The position numbers and the translations under genes are program-made. A stretch of DNA of 64,000 nt, from positions 16,768,162 to 16,832,161 of the forward strand of contig NC_086283.1 of the NCBI RefSeq assembly GCF_021018805.1, read 5' to 3'. The DNA comes from Prinia subflava. Its lineage: Eukaryota; Chordata; Aves; Passeriformes; Cisticolidae. Of this stretch, positions 32,701-45,109 are shown in pieces; within the stretch, counting starts at the first letter, position 1, and every line of letters begins with the position of its first letter. The notes below the pieces were generated by a model, which worked only from the letters and a program-made list of their open reading frames with translations, was not told where the DNA came from and ran no database searches.

Positions 32701-35700
32701 CTTGTTTCTGTGTATCAGAAAGTTGTAGTGTATATATTGTACGTATATATATGTAGACCAGACTATTCAGCAGAATTTAAAGCTGAGGACAAGATCATCA
32801 AAAAACAGTGGAGGTGTCAGTGTCTCCCCACTAAGTATAAAGGGATTTTTGGATATATCTTGCTTTGTGGCTGAATAAATGTCTTGAGTCATCTTCATAT
32901 CTGCATTTGTGAGTTTGAAATGGCTCCTGCAAAAGATCTCTTACCTGTACTTCCCTAGAATGATCATTGACATGCAGTGAGCTGCTGTGCACTGGGATGG
33001 CATCACTTTCCTAGGCTAGCAGGGAATATTTAAAAAGTAGAATCTTAAAATATGCACATCACCTCCTTGGGAAAACTAAAGATATATCCCACAACAGCCA
33101 GTTCTTCGATGCAGACCATTCAGGTGCTTTTTCATTCAGTTGAGGTTGGTGAGTGGTTAGGATTGGGTAAAGTAAACACTAGCCAAGAAACTAATTTGTT
33201 GTATTGGATTAAACCAAACATACAGATTATACAGGCTCATTGGACGAATTGGTGTTAGGCTTGGTGCTGGGTCTTTTGGTATGTGCATGTGAAATGTGCA
33301 CATCTTTGGAGATGTGCATGTGAAAAATTTAAAAACCTTAAAATGTGAAGGAGTTTAGACCAATCAGAAAAGAAACATAATGGTCTAAACTCTCATCTGG
33401 TGGGGTATTTGATTTATTTGTGGGGGGGTTTAGGTTTTTTTCCATAGGTTTTTGTTTGTTGTTTTGTTTGGGTCTTTTTGCTGTGGTGGTGGGTTGGTTG
33501 TTTGGTTTTTTTAGTACTTAGTGCTAGATTTTTTTATTAACAGCTTTACCAAAAACACCTTTGGATATCTGTGCTCTGTCATGTGTTCATTGATGTCTTC
33601 AGAGAAGCCTGAGCTGCAGAGGTGTGCTTCTTGTTGCTAGTGCTTAAAAAGTTGGGTTTTCGTTTGAATGTGTTCTGAAAGAGACAAATAAAAGCAACAT
33701 CCTGGTGTGGTCTTACGTAAACCTTACCTAAATATTTCTCCTGTTCTAATGAGAGGCTCATTTTAATAATGATTATTTAAATTTTGGTGCAAGATGAGCT
33801 TAGAAAAATGCTCAAGATTGAAGTGCTACCTATGATCTTCAAGAAAAGACATTCCAAGCCATGCAATGTGAGATGGCAATGGCAAGGTTGCATTTTAACT
33901 ACTGACACTTATAATTGCATTTTTTCTGGGTAGAGGTACAGGTGTAGGAAACAGAGTGTGGAGTTATCTGTTTTAAGACTGGCTTTAGTCAAAGTAGTTA
34001 AAAGAAGGATCTGAGAACCTGTATATTTGTCAGCACCAGCCTAAAGATCCAGTATGAGGTGCTGTCCAGTATAAAGTGCTCAAATCTGGAGCAAGTGACA
34101 AATCTGTGAAATGGGCTAAAACACAGAAAATGTAGGAAACATTCTGGCTAGAATTTGCAAACAAGCCACTCTAGTTCAGAGCTATTTTTCTTCCCCAGTT
34201 TCTACTCATTTGCAGATCTATTTGACTGGCACATTTATTACTATGTAGGAAATCAGAAGCTTTTTTACTGCTTTACCTTTTGTGGGCCTTATAGGGTTTA
34301 TGGAATCACAAGCACCCCAAGGGCTGAGGTGGAAAACACACTGAATGTCAGTGGAACCGGGCAGTGTGCTGTGGTTCATGTTCTTAAAAATAAAGGCAAA
34401 AAATGAGGGGTTTTTTGCGCTAACATAAGCAGTCATGTAGGTAAAGCAGCTGTTCAGGGGAACCTTATAAATAATGTTCTCTTACCTTACATTAATTTCT
34501 GTCCAGTGATACTGGATGCAATGTAGGACAAATCTGACCTCAGCCTTTAGAAGCTTCTAGTCTGTTTGGCCGGTGTTATTAAAAAAAAAAAGAAAAAAAG
34601 GCACTAAAACCACTTTTCAACCTAGTTTGTGCCAGCACCTTTAAACCATTCTGATCTTAGTGCATCTCGTGGCTGTTTAGGAGAGGTACCTTTGACAGAT
34701 TGTAGTTTAATGTTCTGGTTTTGATGTTTCTGGTCATTAGAGCTATCCACATATGGAGTTTGTAGGATATATTTGCTCATGGGAGGGAAGAGAAAACTAC
34801 AGTGCTGGCAAGCCCTAATTATTGATGTAGAAGTAGCAGCAGAAGGAATCTGTGCTCACCAGAGAAGATGCTGAGGTTCTGACTACCTGAGGCTGTGTCC
34901 TGGTGATGAGTGTTGCCTTTCTCTCCTGAGTTCACAATTCACATCTGGTATCTGACAAACGTTACCACTTAAAAAGTGTCTTACTCTGCTTCCAGTACAT
35001 TGACAAGATTTTTGATAAAGTTTGAAAAATGAGCAGTTGTACTTGGTCTTTAATTTGCTAAACAGACTTTTTTGGGGGGAGGGAGAGCTGAAAATCAATG
35101 TTACTGAAACCTGTGAAAATTTGTTTATAGATAAAATGCTTGTTCACATTGTGAAGTCTTCAAGTTCTATTTTGACTGAGGCAATGTTTTATAAAAACCT
35201 GATGTGTTATAAAGATTCAGACTACCAAGGATTGGAGGAAAATATGTGGATATAGAGTATGTTCCCATATTAAGTTGTGGCATGCCCAGAAAACTACAGT
35301 AGCTGTAATTCTTGGGATAGTTGTGCATTTTTGTTATGATGGTACACTTTTGTTCTAGAACAGCAGCTACATTTTTAAGGTATCTCATCTGTTAAACATT
35401 TGGAAGAAACTGCTTTCAAAGCCATAAAAGGCTTGGAGTGGGCTATTTTATAAAAACAACCAGGAAGCAGAGGCTGAGAACCATTATTAGGACAAAACTG
35501 TGAGAGTAGAGCTTAGAGTAACAATGCTGGTATTGGAGTATTTGACACAGTAGGAAAGAATGAGATATGACCACGAACTGCAAAGACTTAGTGATGTCAA
35601 GCCTACAAAGGAATTACATCCCTTGTGTGGTTGGTGTCTGATCTCCTATCAACAGCCATAAATCTGCTGTCTCCTACTGTGTCAGAGAATAACAACTGCA

Positions 35701-36976
35701 AACTTGAAGGGAAAGGGTAATCTGTGGCATAAAATAATAGTAGGTCAAAAAGCCTTTAACTGAAAATATATATGGTAGCATGAGGAATGTAAGAATTGGC
35801 ATACAGATAATAAGCATCCCAAGATTGCTTGCTTGGCAAACGTGTAGGTGTGGTCTGAAAGACAGAAATGTAACTCGTATAAAAAACCCAAATGCCTAAT
35901 AAAGAATCTTCTAGTTATTAAGTCAGTCACAATACTGAAAGAGATTGGACATGATGTTAATGTGGGCTGTACAGATAGAAAAGGATAATATAAAACTGGA
36001 GAAACTGAGTGCATGATCTTGTGAGTGCCTGCAGCGGAACTGTGAAGGGTTATCCCAGGGCTGGCATTTAGCTATATCTTTGAGAGGGAATTCAGTGCAA
36101 TTGAGATCTTTCCTTTTTTATTTGTTAAGGGTTAATATCCCTCTGTCAGTTTACAACTAAGTACAAGTGTGAGGAGTAGTGCATTACTTCCCTTAGAAGC
36201 TGAAGACTAAATTAATTGATTGAGACTCTTTCTCCTTGCATATGAAGTTCTTAAAGTAATTTAAAAGTAAGTGTGATGGACAGTGTCTTTGCAGTTGCCC
36301 AATACTAGTGACTGTTGGTGAAAATCACAAATTCGTTCATCAGTTTAAAAATAGAAAATTGGTGTATATTAATCTCATTCAGTGTTTTGGTTTGTCGCTG
36401 CTGTAGCACTCAGAGCATTCCTTTGCCAAAAGGAGGTAACACAATACACAGAAAAATAAATTTCTATTCTCAAGTATAAATAGAGAATGATGAATATAAA
36501 ACTGGGACAGATGAATTTTTCCAAGGCTTAGTTATGTGTCGTAATTCATAGGTGGCAGTGAAGTACTGTAGATCTAAAAAAAAAAACCAGCTAGGGGCTG
36601 ACTGGGTGTGTTTATAAAAGTCAACTGGTGTTGTACTGGTGCTTGTATCCCTGCTCACAGTGGCAGCAACACGGTCATCAGTGGCTTAAATGTACATGAA
36701 GTGGCCTGGTCCCTGAAAGTCGTCTCTGATCTAAATCAATAACCTAGCCTGGGAATTGAATGTATGTTGCTAAATCTAAGAAGTGCTGTTTTTCTGGATA
36801 GTTAGCTGGATTACAATGTTACATGCTGTCCTGCTGCGAAGTACTTGTCAGATTCCTCTCTCAGGGCAAACTGGAAGATAAACTAACATTTTTACTTTCT
36901 CATTTCAGGGACTATTGGATTTTTTGCCTGCTTCTGGTTTGTAAGTAAGATTTACAGTGTTGTGAAGGTGGACTGA
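11522..36976 (+). CDS. TM9SF2: TM9SF2-like nonaspanin (transmembrane 9 superfamily), complete, 17 exons, 646 aa
   Basis: Nonaspanins are nine-pass proteins of Golgi and endosomal membranes, linked to protein sorting and glycosylation. Coding exons: 11522-11638, 12007-12074, 13367-13460, 15013-15140, 15365-15494, 16433-16560, 17723-17834, 19917-19996, 20896-21004, 23935-24067, 25147-25266, 25444-25501, 27775-27934, 28616-28767, 28882-28993, 29410-29581 and 36909-36976. All have AG/GT borders and join in frame. A short signal peptide (about 1-17) precedes [12 protein letters not shown], the conserved start of the lumenal domain (to about 285). The first membrane helix is near 287-306 ([18 protein letters not shown]) and eight more follow to the C-terminus. 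The protein ends KIYSVVKVD, the KxD-type tail that binds COPI in this family. Human TM9SF2 is about 663 residues with a longer signal peptide. The symbol marks the closest family member; being next to RBMX suggests a TM9SF2-like paralogue. No stop or frameshift was found. Confidence 0.95.
21005..23934 (+). other. Intron 9 of the TM9SF2-like gene
   Basis: AT-rich intron of about 2.9 kb. I see no coding exon, RNA gene or recognisable transposon in it. The other introns over 300 bases (11639-12006, 12075-13366, 13461-15012, 15495-16432, 16561-17722, 17835-19916, 19997-20895, 24068-25146, 25502-27774, 27935-28615 and 28994-29409) also look like plain intron sequence, apart from the tandem repeat at 28209. 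Confidence 0.7.
28209..28247. repeat. 14-bp tandem repeat, nearly three copies
   Basis: The unit GCAATACCTTGGTA occurs at 28209-28222 and 28223-28236, and its first eleven bases again at 28237-28247. The copies are identical, so the duplication is recent. It lies in intron 13 of the TM9SF2-like gene. Confidence 0.9.
29582..36908 (+). other. Long last intron of the TM9SF2-like gene
   Basis: This intron is 7.3 kb, far longer than most others in the gene, and separates the final 21 codons from the rest. Its donor is G/GTAAGT and its acceptor ends TTTCAG. It begins with a small AT-rich tandem repeat (29589-29672) and has a G/T-rich low-complexity patch near 33401-33525. No exon-like segment or known repeat was otherwise recognised. 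Confidence 0.7.
29589..29675. repeat. AT-rich tandem repeat with ATTCAAACTAAAA core
   Basis: The core ATTCAAACTAAAA recurs three times, joined by AATTAATAT-type linkers. It starts seven bases after the exon 16 donor of the TM9SF2-like gene. It looks like local slippage. Confidence 0.85.
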
Positions 36977-37530
36977 AAAGCTTCGATGTGTCTTTTGCAC
37001 ATATCTCCCTTGCTGTTTGATAATTTTTACCATGTATTGAGAAACATCCTGTGTAATTATTCTAATTTGTAACAGTGGAAGACCAGACCACAACACAAAA
37101 TACAGATTTTTATTGAAGAAAATGGCACCATTGCCATTTTGATATAAACTAAAATGTTTACGTCTTATAGCAATTCAAAAATTGTATCCAAAATTTGATT
37201 TAGGACAAATAAGAATTCTATGAACTAGTTTATTTGAAAAATTGAGTGCATTATGCGGTCTTCCAGCTGAATTTCCTTGTGATTAGGGTTTTTGGGTTTT
37301 TTTGTTACCTCTTTTGGTTACCATTTATATGCCATGAGAGCCTGGGACTGTCAAGTAAATCTATGTAAAATGTGAATTTTTTTAACTTAACTATGATTGT
37401 ACATATTATCCTGCACCTTCTTTACAACTAGGTTATCTTCTTACAAATGTACATGCATTTAGTGTAATGTAGACTTTATTCAAAATATTGACACTGGTTT
37501 TTGTTCAAATAAAACTGCACAATTCCAGCT
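36977..37530 (+). other. 3' UTR of the TM9SF2-like gene
   Basis: About 550 bases of AT-rich sequence run from the TGA stop at 36974-36976 to the polyadenylation region. The end point is inferred from the AATAAA hexamer and a following T-rich stretch. Confidence 0.75.
37508..37513 (+). terminator. Polyadenylation signal AATAAA of the TM9SF2-like gene
   Basis: A canonical AATAAA hexamer lies about 530 bases after the stop codon, followed within 40 bases by a T-rich, TGT-containing stretch. Cleavage is expected near 37525-37535. Confidence 0.75.
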
Positions 37531-37539
37531 GACATGTTT

Positions 37540-39635
37540 CCTTTCTTGTTAATTAGATCTCCAGTACTTGGACACAGGTCATATTAGTTTGACCAGTTGA
37601 TTGGTTTTGAGTTTTGTATTGTTCATAAGTGGTTTGATTGTGGCTTTGGCTGTGGGTTGTGCAAGGACTGGTGGGTCACTTGAATCCGTGGCTGCAGGAT
37701 GGGCAGGGGCTTCTGGACCACTGCATCATCTCTGGTTTCTCCAACTTACCCCCAAATATTTTTTGCTGGGAAAACCATAACTTTCTATCAAAGATTAATC
37801 ACCTTTTTTTTCTTGTAGCCATCTGAAACACATATCTCCTTCTTCTTCATCCTGTGAAGATTAATTGAGCTTGTTGGGCTTGGAAATGGGTGTTTCATAA
37901 AGGTGAAGCCTTTTTTTCCTCCTCTGCAGAGCTTGTGCTTCAATGCTGGATTACATGAAACTGAGTATCTTAATAGCCTCTTCAGCTATAGGATGGCAAG
38001 GGTTCTTCTCTCAGGAATGTCAAAGTTTTAAAGAGGCTCCCCAAAATCTTGAATTGCCCTGGAAACGGAGCAGAGTCATTGCAGACATGTAATTCCAATG
38101 GCTGTGTTACAGATGCTGTTGGAGATGAGTAGGGGGATATTCACTCTGATTAATGGGTGAAGTACTCAAAGCTTATTAAATGGCATATGGGGAAGCTTCC
38201 ATCACTGGAAGCTACTTTTCAGCATCTAAACCCACAATTTAACAAGACCCAAAATTACTCTGTATCTTTTCATAGTCAAATAAAAGCAAGGTAACTGCAG
38301 TTAATGTGCATTATCTTTTCAATAATGTAATCTTTGGCATGAGGTCTTCAAGTCTCGCCTCTATGTGTAGGTGTTCCTTCCAGGTTACTGAATTGTTGGG
38401 ACAGACTACCTGGCTCAGGTGGGATGACTGCCAGGCCACATCTTTTGAACAGTGCCTGTGGCACAAAAATGAAGCTTTAGACAACTTTAAAAGTCTCAAG
38501 CATTGGTGGACCAGGAGGAGCTGGCGACAGTAAACACAGATCGCAATGAGGTTCAGATTTGCACTTGATGGCAACTTGGCCTTGCAAGTATTTTCCCCGG
38601 CTACCAACAACCTCCGTTTCCTTTCTGTTCCCTCGCAGAGGTGGAAAACAACAGCATTGTTGTCAGAGAAATCAGGTTGTGGCTGGTTATCAGCTGTTTC
38701 AAGAGCACCACTCTGTTAAAGATTTCACGCTCTTGGAATTGGTGCTGCTCTGTTCATATAGCTCCTTCCTATTAAATTTTATATTTAAAGTTGGGGGGGT
38801 TATTGTATACTTGAGTTGCATGAAAATGCACTTAAATTCTACATATTCAAAGGGAAATTAATTCATGAGAGAATTTGGTGCTACAGTTGCCATAAAATCC
38901 CTGCAGGAAATTTTGCCAGATTAATAAATACGCATTTCACAAGAGGCAAAGTAAAATGGGTTATAAAATTATATTTATGGTGCTTTTACTGTGACTACTA
39001 CTGAGCTAAAACATAGAAAGTGAGTTGAATAGGCTTCTGAAGGTTGCCAGTAGTCCAGAGCCAAAGCCATGAAGTAAAATTGATTGTTCTCAAACTGTTA
39101 CCAGTGAACTTTGTGTGTGATATTTGCTACTGCCGCTGCAGCTACAGTAGAAGTGCTACAGCCCCCAGACAAAAACTTCATGTCAGGGTCACCATCTGTT
39201 TCGGTATCCCAAGTAGCTACAGTTCAAGTGTTCCCAGTTTGGTGCTTCACCTTCCTAGTCCTGATGCCTCTGAGTTACCGGCTATACGCACTGATTACAT
39301 ACAAACTTTTTTCATACAAACGAGGGAGCCCTCAGACTTTCTGTGAAGTTATTAGTGCCAGGATTTTATAGATAACATTAGTGTCTGCAGAGTTTATCCA
39401 AGGTAATTCGTGTTCTATTTGCAACTTGGGGAAAGCTCTTAGATGTTTTTATATCATAGAACAGTAAAACTGGGAGATCTATTACAAGGACAGAGACAAC
39501 AGGACAGTTGAGCTGCTTTATTTATCATAGAAAGATGGGCTAATCAGACATGCACTTATGCCTCCTCTATACTCTGGATTTGTTTCCCTCCTGCTCCTTG
39601 ACAAGCTCAGTAGTAGATTAAAAGTCCTGGGTGCC
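37540..39635. other. Intergenic DNA downstream of the TM9SF2-like gene
   Basis: No gene could be supported. A plus-strand frame at 39111-39371 reads smoothly but matches no family I recognise and has no splice or start context. No clear transposon was seen. Confidence 0.6.
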
Positions 39636-39639
39636 CTGG

Positions 39640-40300
39640 CAAGGGGCTTTTAGAGTTCAGGGAAGAACAATTGCATTTGTGTGTCTGTGGAGGCCCAGGG
39701 GCTGCCACCAGGGTGGCTATGCCTAAACCCTGCAGGAGCTGATGCAAACAGGCAGAAATGCGCCTATAGGTTAGGGAAAAAACCCCTTCTTCCCACGGGC
39801 CTGTGCAGCCACATGTTAGTATATCTTAGGTCTCGTTATTCTGTTGGTTTGTTAAGTTCACCATACATGCACCCCTCCTAGAATGTTCTGCCTTGCCTTG
39901 AACCCCACTGGCTCTTTGTTGCCTCAGTGTTACACCGCTATTACCCCGTTGGTTCCCTCCGTTCCTATTTTCCCCTCTGTACCACTTTTCCCTATTCCTA
40001 TTGGACCTTGACTCTCAGATCCGCCCTATTTGTCTCATTTATAACCATGCGCCCTCGGCCCCCTCCTTGTTCTCGGCCTTGGACCTCTATTCTGCGTCCC
40101 TGGACCCCTTCGCTGTTTGTGTTTGTGTTCCTGAATAAACAGTCACGGGATTTCCAAAGGAGAGCCGGTCCCTTCGCCGCTCCCTTGGTGCCCTCACAAT
40201 CCCGCGATCCCAGAGACAGCAGTTGCTCCTTAGGACCCTGCGACAGCGCCCGCACTGTAGCGTACGTCCAGTGGATGTTTATCTCCCCCTGGAAATAGAG
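39640..40300 (+). mobile_element. LTR-like element, probably a solo endogenous retrovirus LTR
   Basis: This CT-rich segment has the layout of an LTR. There is an inverted CCAAT box (CTATTGGACC near 40000), a TATA-like TTTATAACC near 40038, and AATAAA at 40134 about 70 bases after the expected start. A GC-richer stretch resembling U5 follows. Its composition differs from the flanks. No internal retroviral genes adjoin it. I could not fix clean TG...CA ends or a target duplication, so the boundaries are approximate. Confidence 0.45.
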
Positions 40301-40304
40301 ACAA

Positions 40305-41445
40305 TACACAACTGAGCTCCTCATCAGGCTGCCACTTCTGAAGGAAGGCAGTACAGGGAATCCCAGTGGGTGGATCGAGAGCTGATGCTCCCAGACTGCG
40401 CTGGAGCTCTCAGTGGGATGCCAGCACCTCAGAAATGCTCATCCCAAAGGATGATGGTTGCAGGTAAAAAGAGATAAACTAAAGACACTGTTCAGAAGGC
40501 AGGTAGGAATGACTTTACAGGGAAAGCGGGACCTTGGTGGCTCACATCAGACCCCAGCAGGTGGGAGTGATAGGCCAGAGCCTGGCCAGTAGAATAGACC
40601 TGGGCAGGGCATCCCAGAACTGGATGTCCTGGCTGTTTCGGTTGACTCAGGAAGACATTCCCTCTGCTGGAGACCTCTTCCCACTACTGTCCTGAGACCC
40701 CTGTGTCTGCCACAGCCCTGCCTCTTCCTTAGGGGATTTCTGCAATACCAGTGTAAGTAATATCTGAACATTTTGGGAGGGGTTGTAGGGAAATACTGTG
40801 ACTTTGGAGGTGAGGTGACCAGCAGAAAGTGGTTTTCCCAAACTCCAGAACCTGTGGCTGCACTTAGCTCAGCTCATCTGGCAGATGCTGCTCATGCTGT
40901 TAATTTGTACAGCCTGGACGTGCACTTGGGGTTAGACTTTATCCCAATTAAGAGGCAATCCATCAGAATGGAAGGGGCCAAAGTGTGGTTTTCCCTGAGT
41001 TTAGCATGGGGTACTTTTTCCAACAGATTTCCTACTGTTGCTGGCACTGGGTGTCTCAGGACCATCTCCATCCTGCTACTCTTTCTAGGCCAGCTATCCA
41101 TATGCAATGGGGATGTGGGAAGTAGCAAGTAGAGGTTTTCTGATTCTCCCAGGGAGCAACAGGAGAGTTCCTCTGGGTTTCTTAGTGGCAGTGGTCTGTG
41201 AGCAGAAAGAGAAGCACTGTTACGTTTGCAAGGCTCCTGTGATGTTCAAGCAGGGTGAAATGACTGCATCTGTCCAGGCATCCTTCTGGCACAGGTGTGG
41301 GTGGAAGTGGGAGGCTCCCTGCCAGGCTCAGGGAAGCAGGGTCACACATCTGACTGTGATTCCTCAGTCTCCACAAAACCTCAGCTGTCTCTCCTCTCCA
41401 AACACCTCGTTTGGAGGCTGCACCACCAAGAAAGCTTTGGTTAAG
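40305..41445. other. Intergenic DNA with no recognised gene
   Basis: Mixed-composition sequence. The open frames on both strands are short, overlap one another and lack splice or start context. Nothing specific was recognised. Confidence 0.55.
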
Positions 41446-41448
41446 AAG

Positions 41449-41655
41449 AAAGAAAAGAAAAGAAAAGAAAAGAAAAGAAAAGAAAAGAAAAGAAAAGAAA
41501 AGAAAAGAAAAGAAAAGAAAAGAAAAGAAAAGAAAAGAAAAGAAAAGAAAAGAAAAGAAAAGAAAAGAAAAGAAAAGAAAAGAAAAGAAAAGAAAAGAAA
41601 AGAAAAGAAAAGAAAAGAAAAGAAGAAAAGAGAAAAGAAAAGAAAAGAAAAGAAA
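41449..41655. repeat. (AAAAG)n pentanucleotide microsatellite, about 205 bp
   Basis: About 40 copies of AAAAG run almost without a break. The only interruption is near 41622-41636 (AGAAGAAAAGAGAAAAG). The strand is pure purine. The long KEKKRKEKK-type frame and its phenylalanine/serine-rich mirror are translations of this repeat, not genes. Confidence 0.98.
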
Positions 41656-41659
41656 GATG

Positions 41660-44600
41660 CTTTATCCTGCTTCCCGAAGAACAGGCTGGGGAGATCCACT
41701 AGCCTCAGCATCAGTGAGAAAGGGAACTGAGTGGACTGGTGTTGACTGTGCAGCTGAGGGTAGTTAAGCAGCAAAACTGGTGACTTTTCTGGGATTGCTA
41801 GGGCTTTCAGGAGTGCTGAAGAGGGAGCTGGGAAAGGGAGTGTCTGCTGCTCCTGGATCCCAAACAGCAGGAAAATATGTGAGTCAAACAATCCAGTTTT
41901 TGAACTTCCCTTCTCTGAAGGCATAGGGGGAAAGGGGAGGTGTTTGTGGCAGTAATTTTGGTGCCATTCACTTGGGGTAGAGGTTTTCTGGGCAGATGTG
42001 GGCTATGTGGTCACCTGGAAGGTGTGAGCTGGCTTCTGAAGCTCTTTTGAGGCAGGGAGTGTCTCTGGACAGGATGGTGGCTGTGCTGTGGTGTGCCCCT
42101 AGGCTGTGATGATGCTGTCACAGCAAGCTTGTTGCCCTCCACAGACCATGTACCTCCCCAAGAGCTGGCAAATAAATGCTGTCTGGAAAACAGCAGTACT
42201 CTGACTCTGGTGCTGCAGGTGGGGCAACAACTTGTCCCATGCTTGAGACCAAAAGGTTTCATGGTGAACTGGGATATTTAAAGCGGGGAATTAGACCTTA
42301 TCATCTTCCCAACAGCTAGGGTTTTTCTATACCTTGGGTATAAAACCAGGAGGGTGACCCCTGTCCCCTGGTTGCTGTTTGTCCCTCAGAGATGAAAGGA
42401 CAGGCCTGTCCTTGCTGTGGATGGCCAGCCTATGATTGCCCAAGAGAGGCTCTCAGGGTGTGTGTTCTATTCAGCTCCTCTGCCATCACACGGTGGGCTG
42501 TGCTGGGGCAGATGTGCCTGTATTGTGTTTGGAGCTTGGGAAAGGGCTGACTGGGGTTGTTCTGCTCACAGAGAACTCCTACAGACCCTGTAGGACAGCA
42601 CTGTGTTGGGTGATGTAGGGATGAGGATGCCTTTTTTGGCCCCAGATTCCTGACTCAACCCTAGGGAAGATTCCTTTGAGGCCTTGAACAGGTCCATGGC
42701 ATGTGGATCAAACCCAGTGGGTGGCTTTTATCTTCAGGTCCCCCTTTGCATGACAGATACTTCAGTGTGCGGTTTGTAAGCCCAGGCATGCTTTCCTGGC
42801 CCAATGCATGTATACTTCAGGGAGCACAGGGTGCGTTCCCATATTGTTAATGGCTTTAAACCACTGTTCCTTTGTACTACATACAGTGCTCCTTACATAC
42901 TGACCAGGCTTCAGACACATGCTCCCTGGGTAGAAAACCACATACCAGTGTGATCCTGTTACCCAGCCTCTCAGAATCCTGCTACAGGACACACAGAACC
43001 AGGTGTCTCTGCTTCTTACTTCCCTCGTATTCCAGCCCTGAATGACTCCCAAGTATCCTGCTCTTCCCCTTAATGAGTTGTGCTGTACTGGGACAGGAGT
43101 CTTGGCTGAAAGAGTCTAGTTGGTGGAATAAGGACCAAATACCCATTAGACTGTTTGCTACTAATTAACTGCTGCCTATCACTGCTGGGAAGTGGAAGGG
43201 CTCAATTGGAGTGTAACAGGTTTACTGTGCTGAATAACTCTTGTTATTTACCTGAAGGTTGGTGGTTACTCGCTACTTGTAGGGCTGCTCTGCTGGGGAC
43301 ATGGGCAGAAATAAGCCCCTGTCTGTATCACACCTTTTTTTTTTCCTTTTCCTCAGTTGGTTGGGGTTTTTTTTTTGCAATATCTTGGGGTTTCCTGCTG
43401 ATCCTCAATGTTTTTAGTTGGTTTAAAATGGATAGTGTCTCCCTTACCAGTCAAACCTTGTTCTCAAGGAACCTCAGACCACTAACTTCAGAGAACTAAT
43501 GAACCGGCCAGACTGCTCAACAATATTACAAAAACATTTCTTCTAATTAAATACAGGACATATCTGCTGCCTAGTTTGCTTGTTTTAAGTTTAGAAAAGG
43601 TGGAAAGCTGGTGGGGAGAAGAGGAGAATTCTGTGCATCCAACTGGAGAACTGATGGTTGACAAGCAAGCAGTGGTGATTTACAGCTGGATAATTTTCCA
43701 GCTGCCATAATTTGTGTTAGCTCAAATGAGAACTGATGGCAGTTTGAGCTAACAGCTGATGCAGTGAGGACCTGGCACATGGTAGCTTTGATCTCCTCAG
43801 CCATGGGAGCAGGCGCTTCTCAGATCACCCAGGCTTCCCTGCCAAAACTCAGAGGAGCAGGTGGGCTCCAGCTGCATGGAGGGATGAGTGTGTGGGAGAA
43901 GGAGGGAAAGTGTGAATGGATCCAGACAAGACCCAAGTCCATGTGTGGGGCCCTCAAACTGGGTGTTACACTCTCTATAAGGTGCTATTTTTTCACTGAA
44001 TTGTTTTCTCAGTTTCAACGCTGATAAAAAGAGGCTTTTATTCTGATGTTGTTTGTTTGCAATGATTAAGTGGTATAATAAGACAATTGCTGGCAAAGTG
44101 CATTGCTTATAGCAGAAATAGTCTTTGTTTTGAGGTTTTCCTGTGTCAAGGTTCTTCTTCTTGAGTGGCTCTCATTAGGAAATGCAGCACATGCCAGCCT
44201 TTGACAAGCAGCAGCGGGAGAAGTGTAGCCCAGCAATAAAAGTCTAAAATATTTAAATGTAAATAATTCACCTCAAAAGTTTACTCCCTGAATGTTTCTT
44301 GCCACAGTACCCAACTAATTACCATGTTATCAAAGGAGTATGTAAACCTATAAGCCGTGGGTTTGGAGTGGCTTGACAGATAAACCTTCCTGATGGAAAT
44401 AGCTGTAACTTCGTTATTATCAGTTGAGTTCACTTTTGAATGTTGAATTACTTGTTTTAAAAAGCTAATAGTCAATTTTATGTAAATCACTCAGCGATTA
44501 GGAGTTGATTTCAAAGATCATCCCCCATAAAGTCTCTTGATCATATTTTATGGTTCCTGTGACTCATGGATGTAATCTTGTATCCCTGGGATATTGATGG

Positions 44601-45105
44601 CATGCTTGTCTAATTCCCCACGGTAGCTAATCTCACTTCTCTGCCTTAAAAAAAAAAATTAAAATATCTTTAAAGTAGGATTGGTAAAAAGGCAACTTTT
44701 ACAGCCAATCTCCAGCTCCAATTGCTCTTGCTGGGGAAGTCATAATGATGAATTTGTGACATAATTTCTGCGGCAACATGCTGGGATTTCATAAATGGGG
44801 ATGGTGATTATAGAGCAGGATCAGGTGAAGCTGGATTGTGATGGAAAAAGCCCTGATTCAAATGCAAATTGTTCAATAATGGCATAGGGGATACCAGAAA
44901 TTACTGGCAATTTATTTTATTTGGGTTAAGCTCTTCATTCAATCTTCTTCAGCTGGAAGTCACTCTTCCAAGGATGTGGGTAAAAGAAATGGTTGGGAAA
45001 TATATTTTTCTGCTCTCAAGAGAACAAAATTGTTCTAATTTAATAATAATGAATTAGTTAGTGTAATTAATAAGGATGTTCTCTATTTTGATAATTTCTC
45101 CCATT
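41660..45105. other. Intergenic DNA with no recognised gene
   Basis: No exon, RNA gene or clear repeat was recognised. After about 44.1 kb the sequence turns AT-rich, with runs of TAAT-containing motifs that could be conserved non-coding DNA. That needs comparison with other species. Confidence 0.55.
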
Positions 45106-45109
45106 CAAG

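Noticed and set aside
39111..39371. 86-aa plus-strand frame with a smooth reading
   Set aside because: It resembles no family that I can name and lacks splice sites, promoter and start context.
41107..41730. Lysine/arginine-rich open frame and its phenylalanine/serine-rich mirror
   Set aside because: Both are direct translations of the AAAAG microsatellite.
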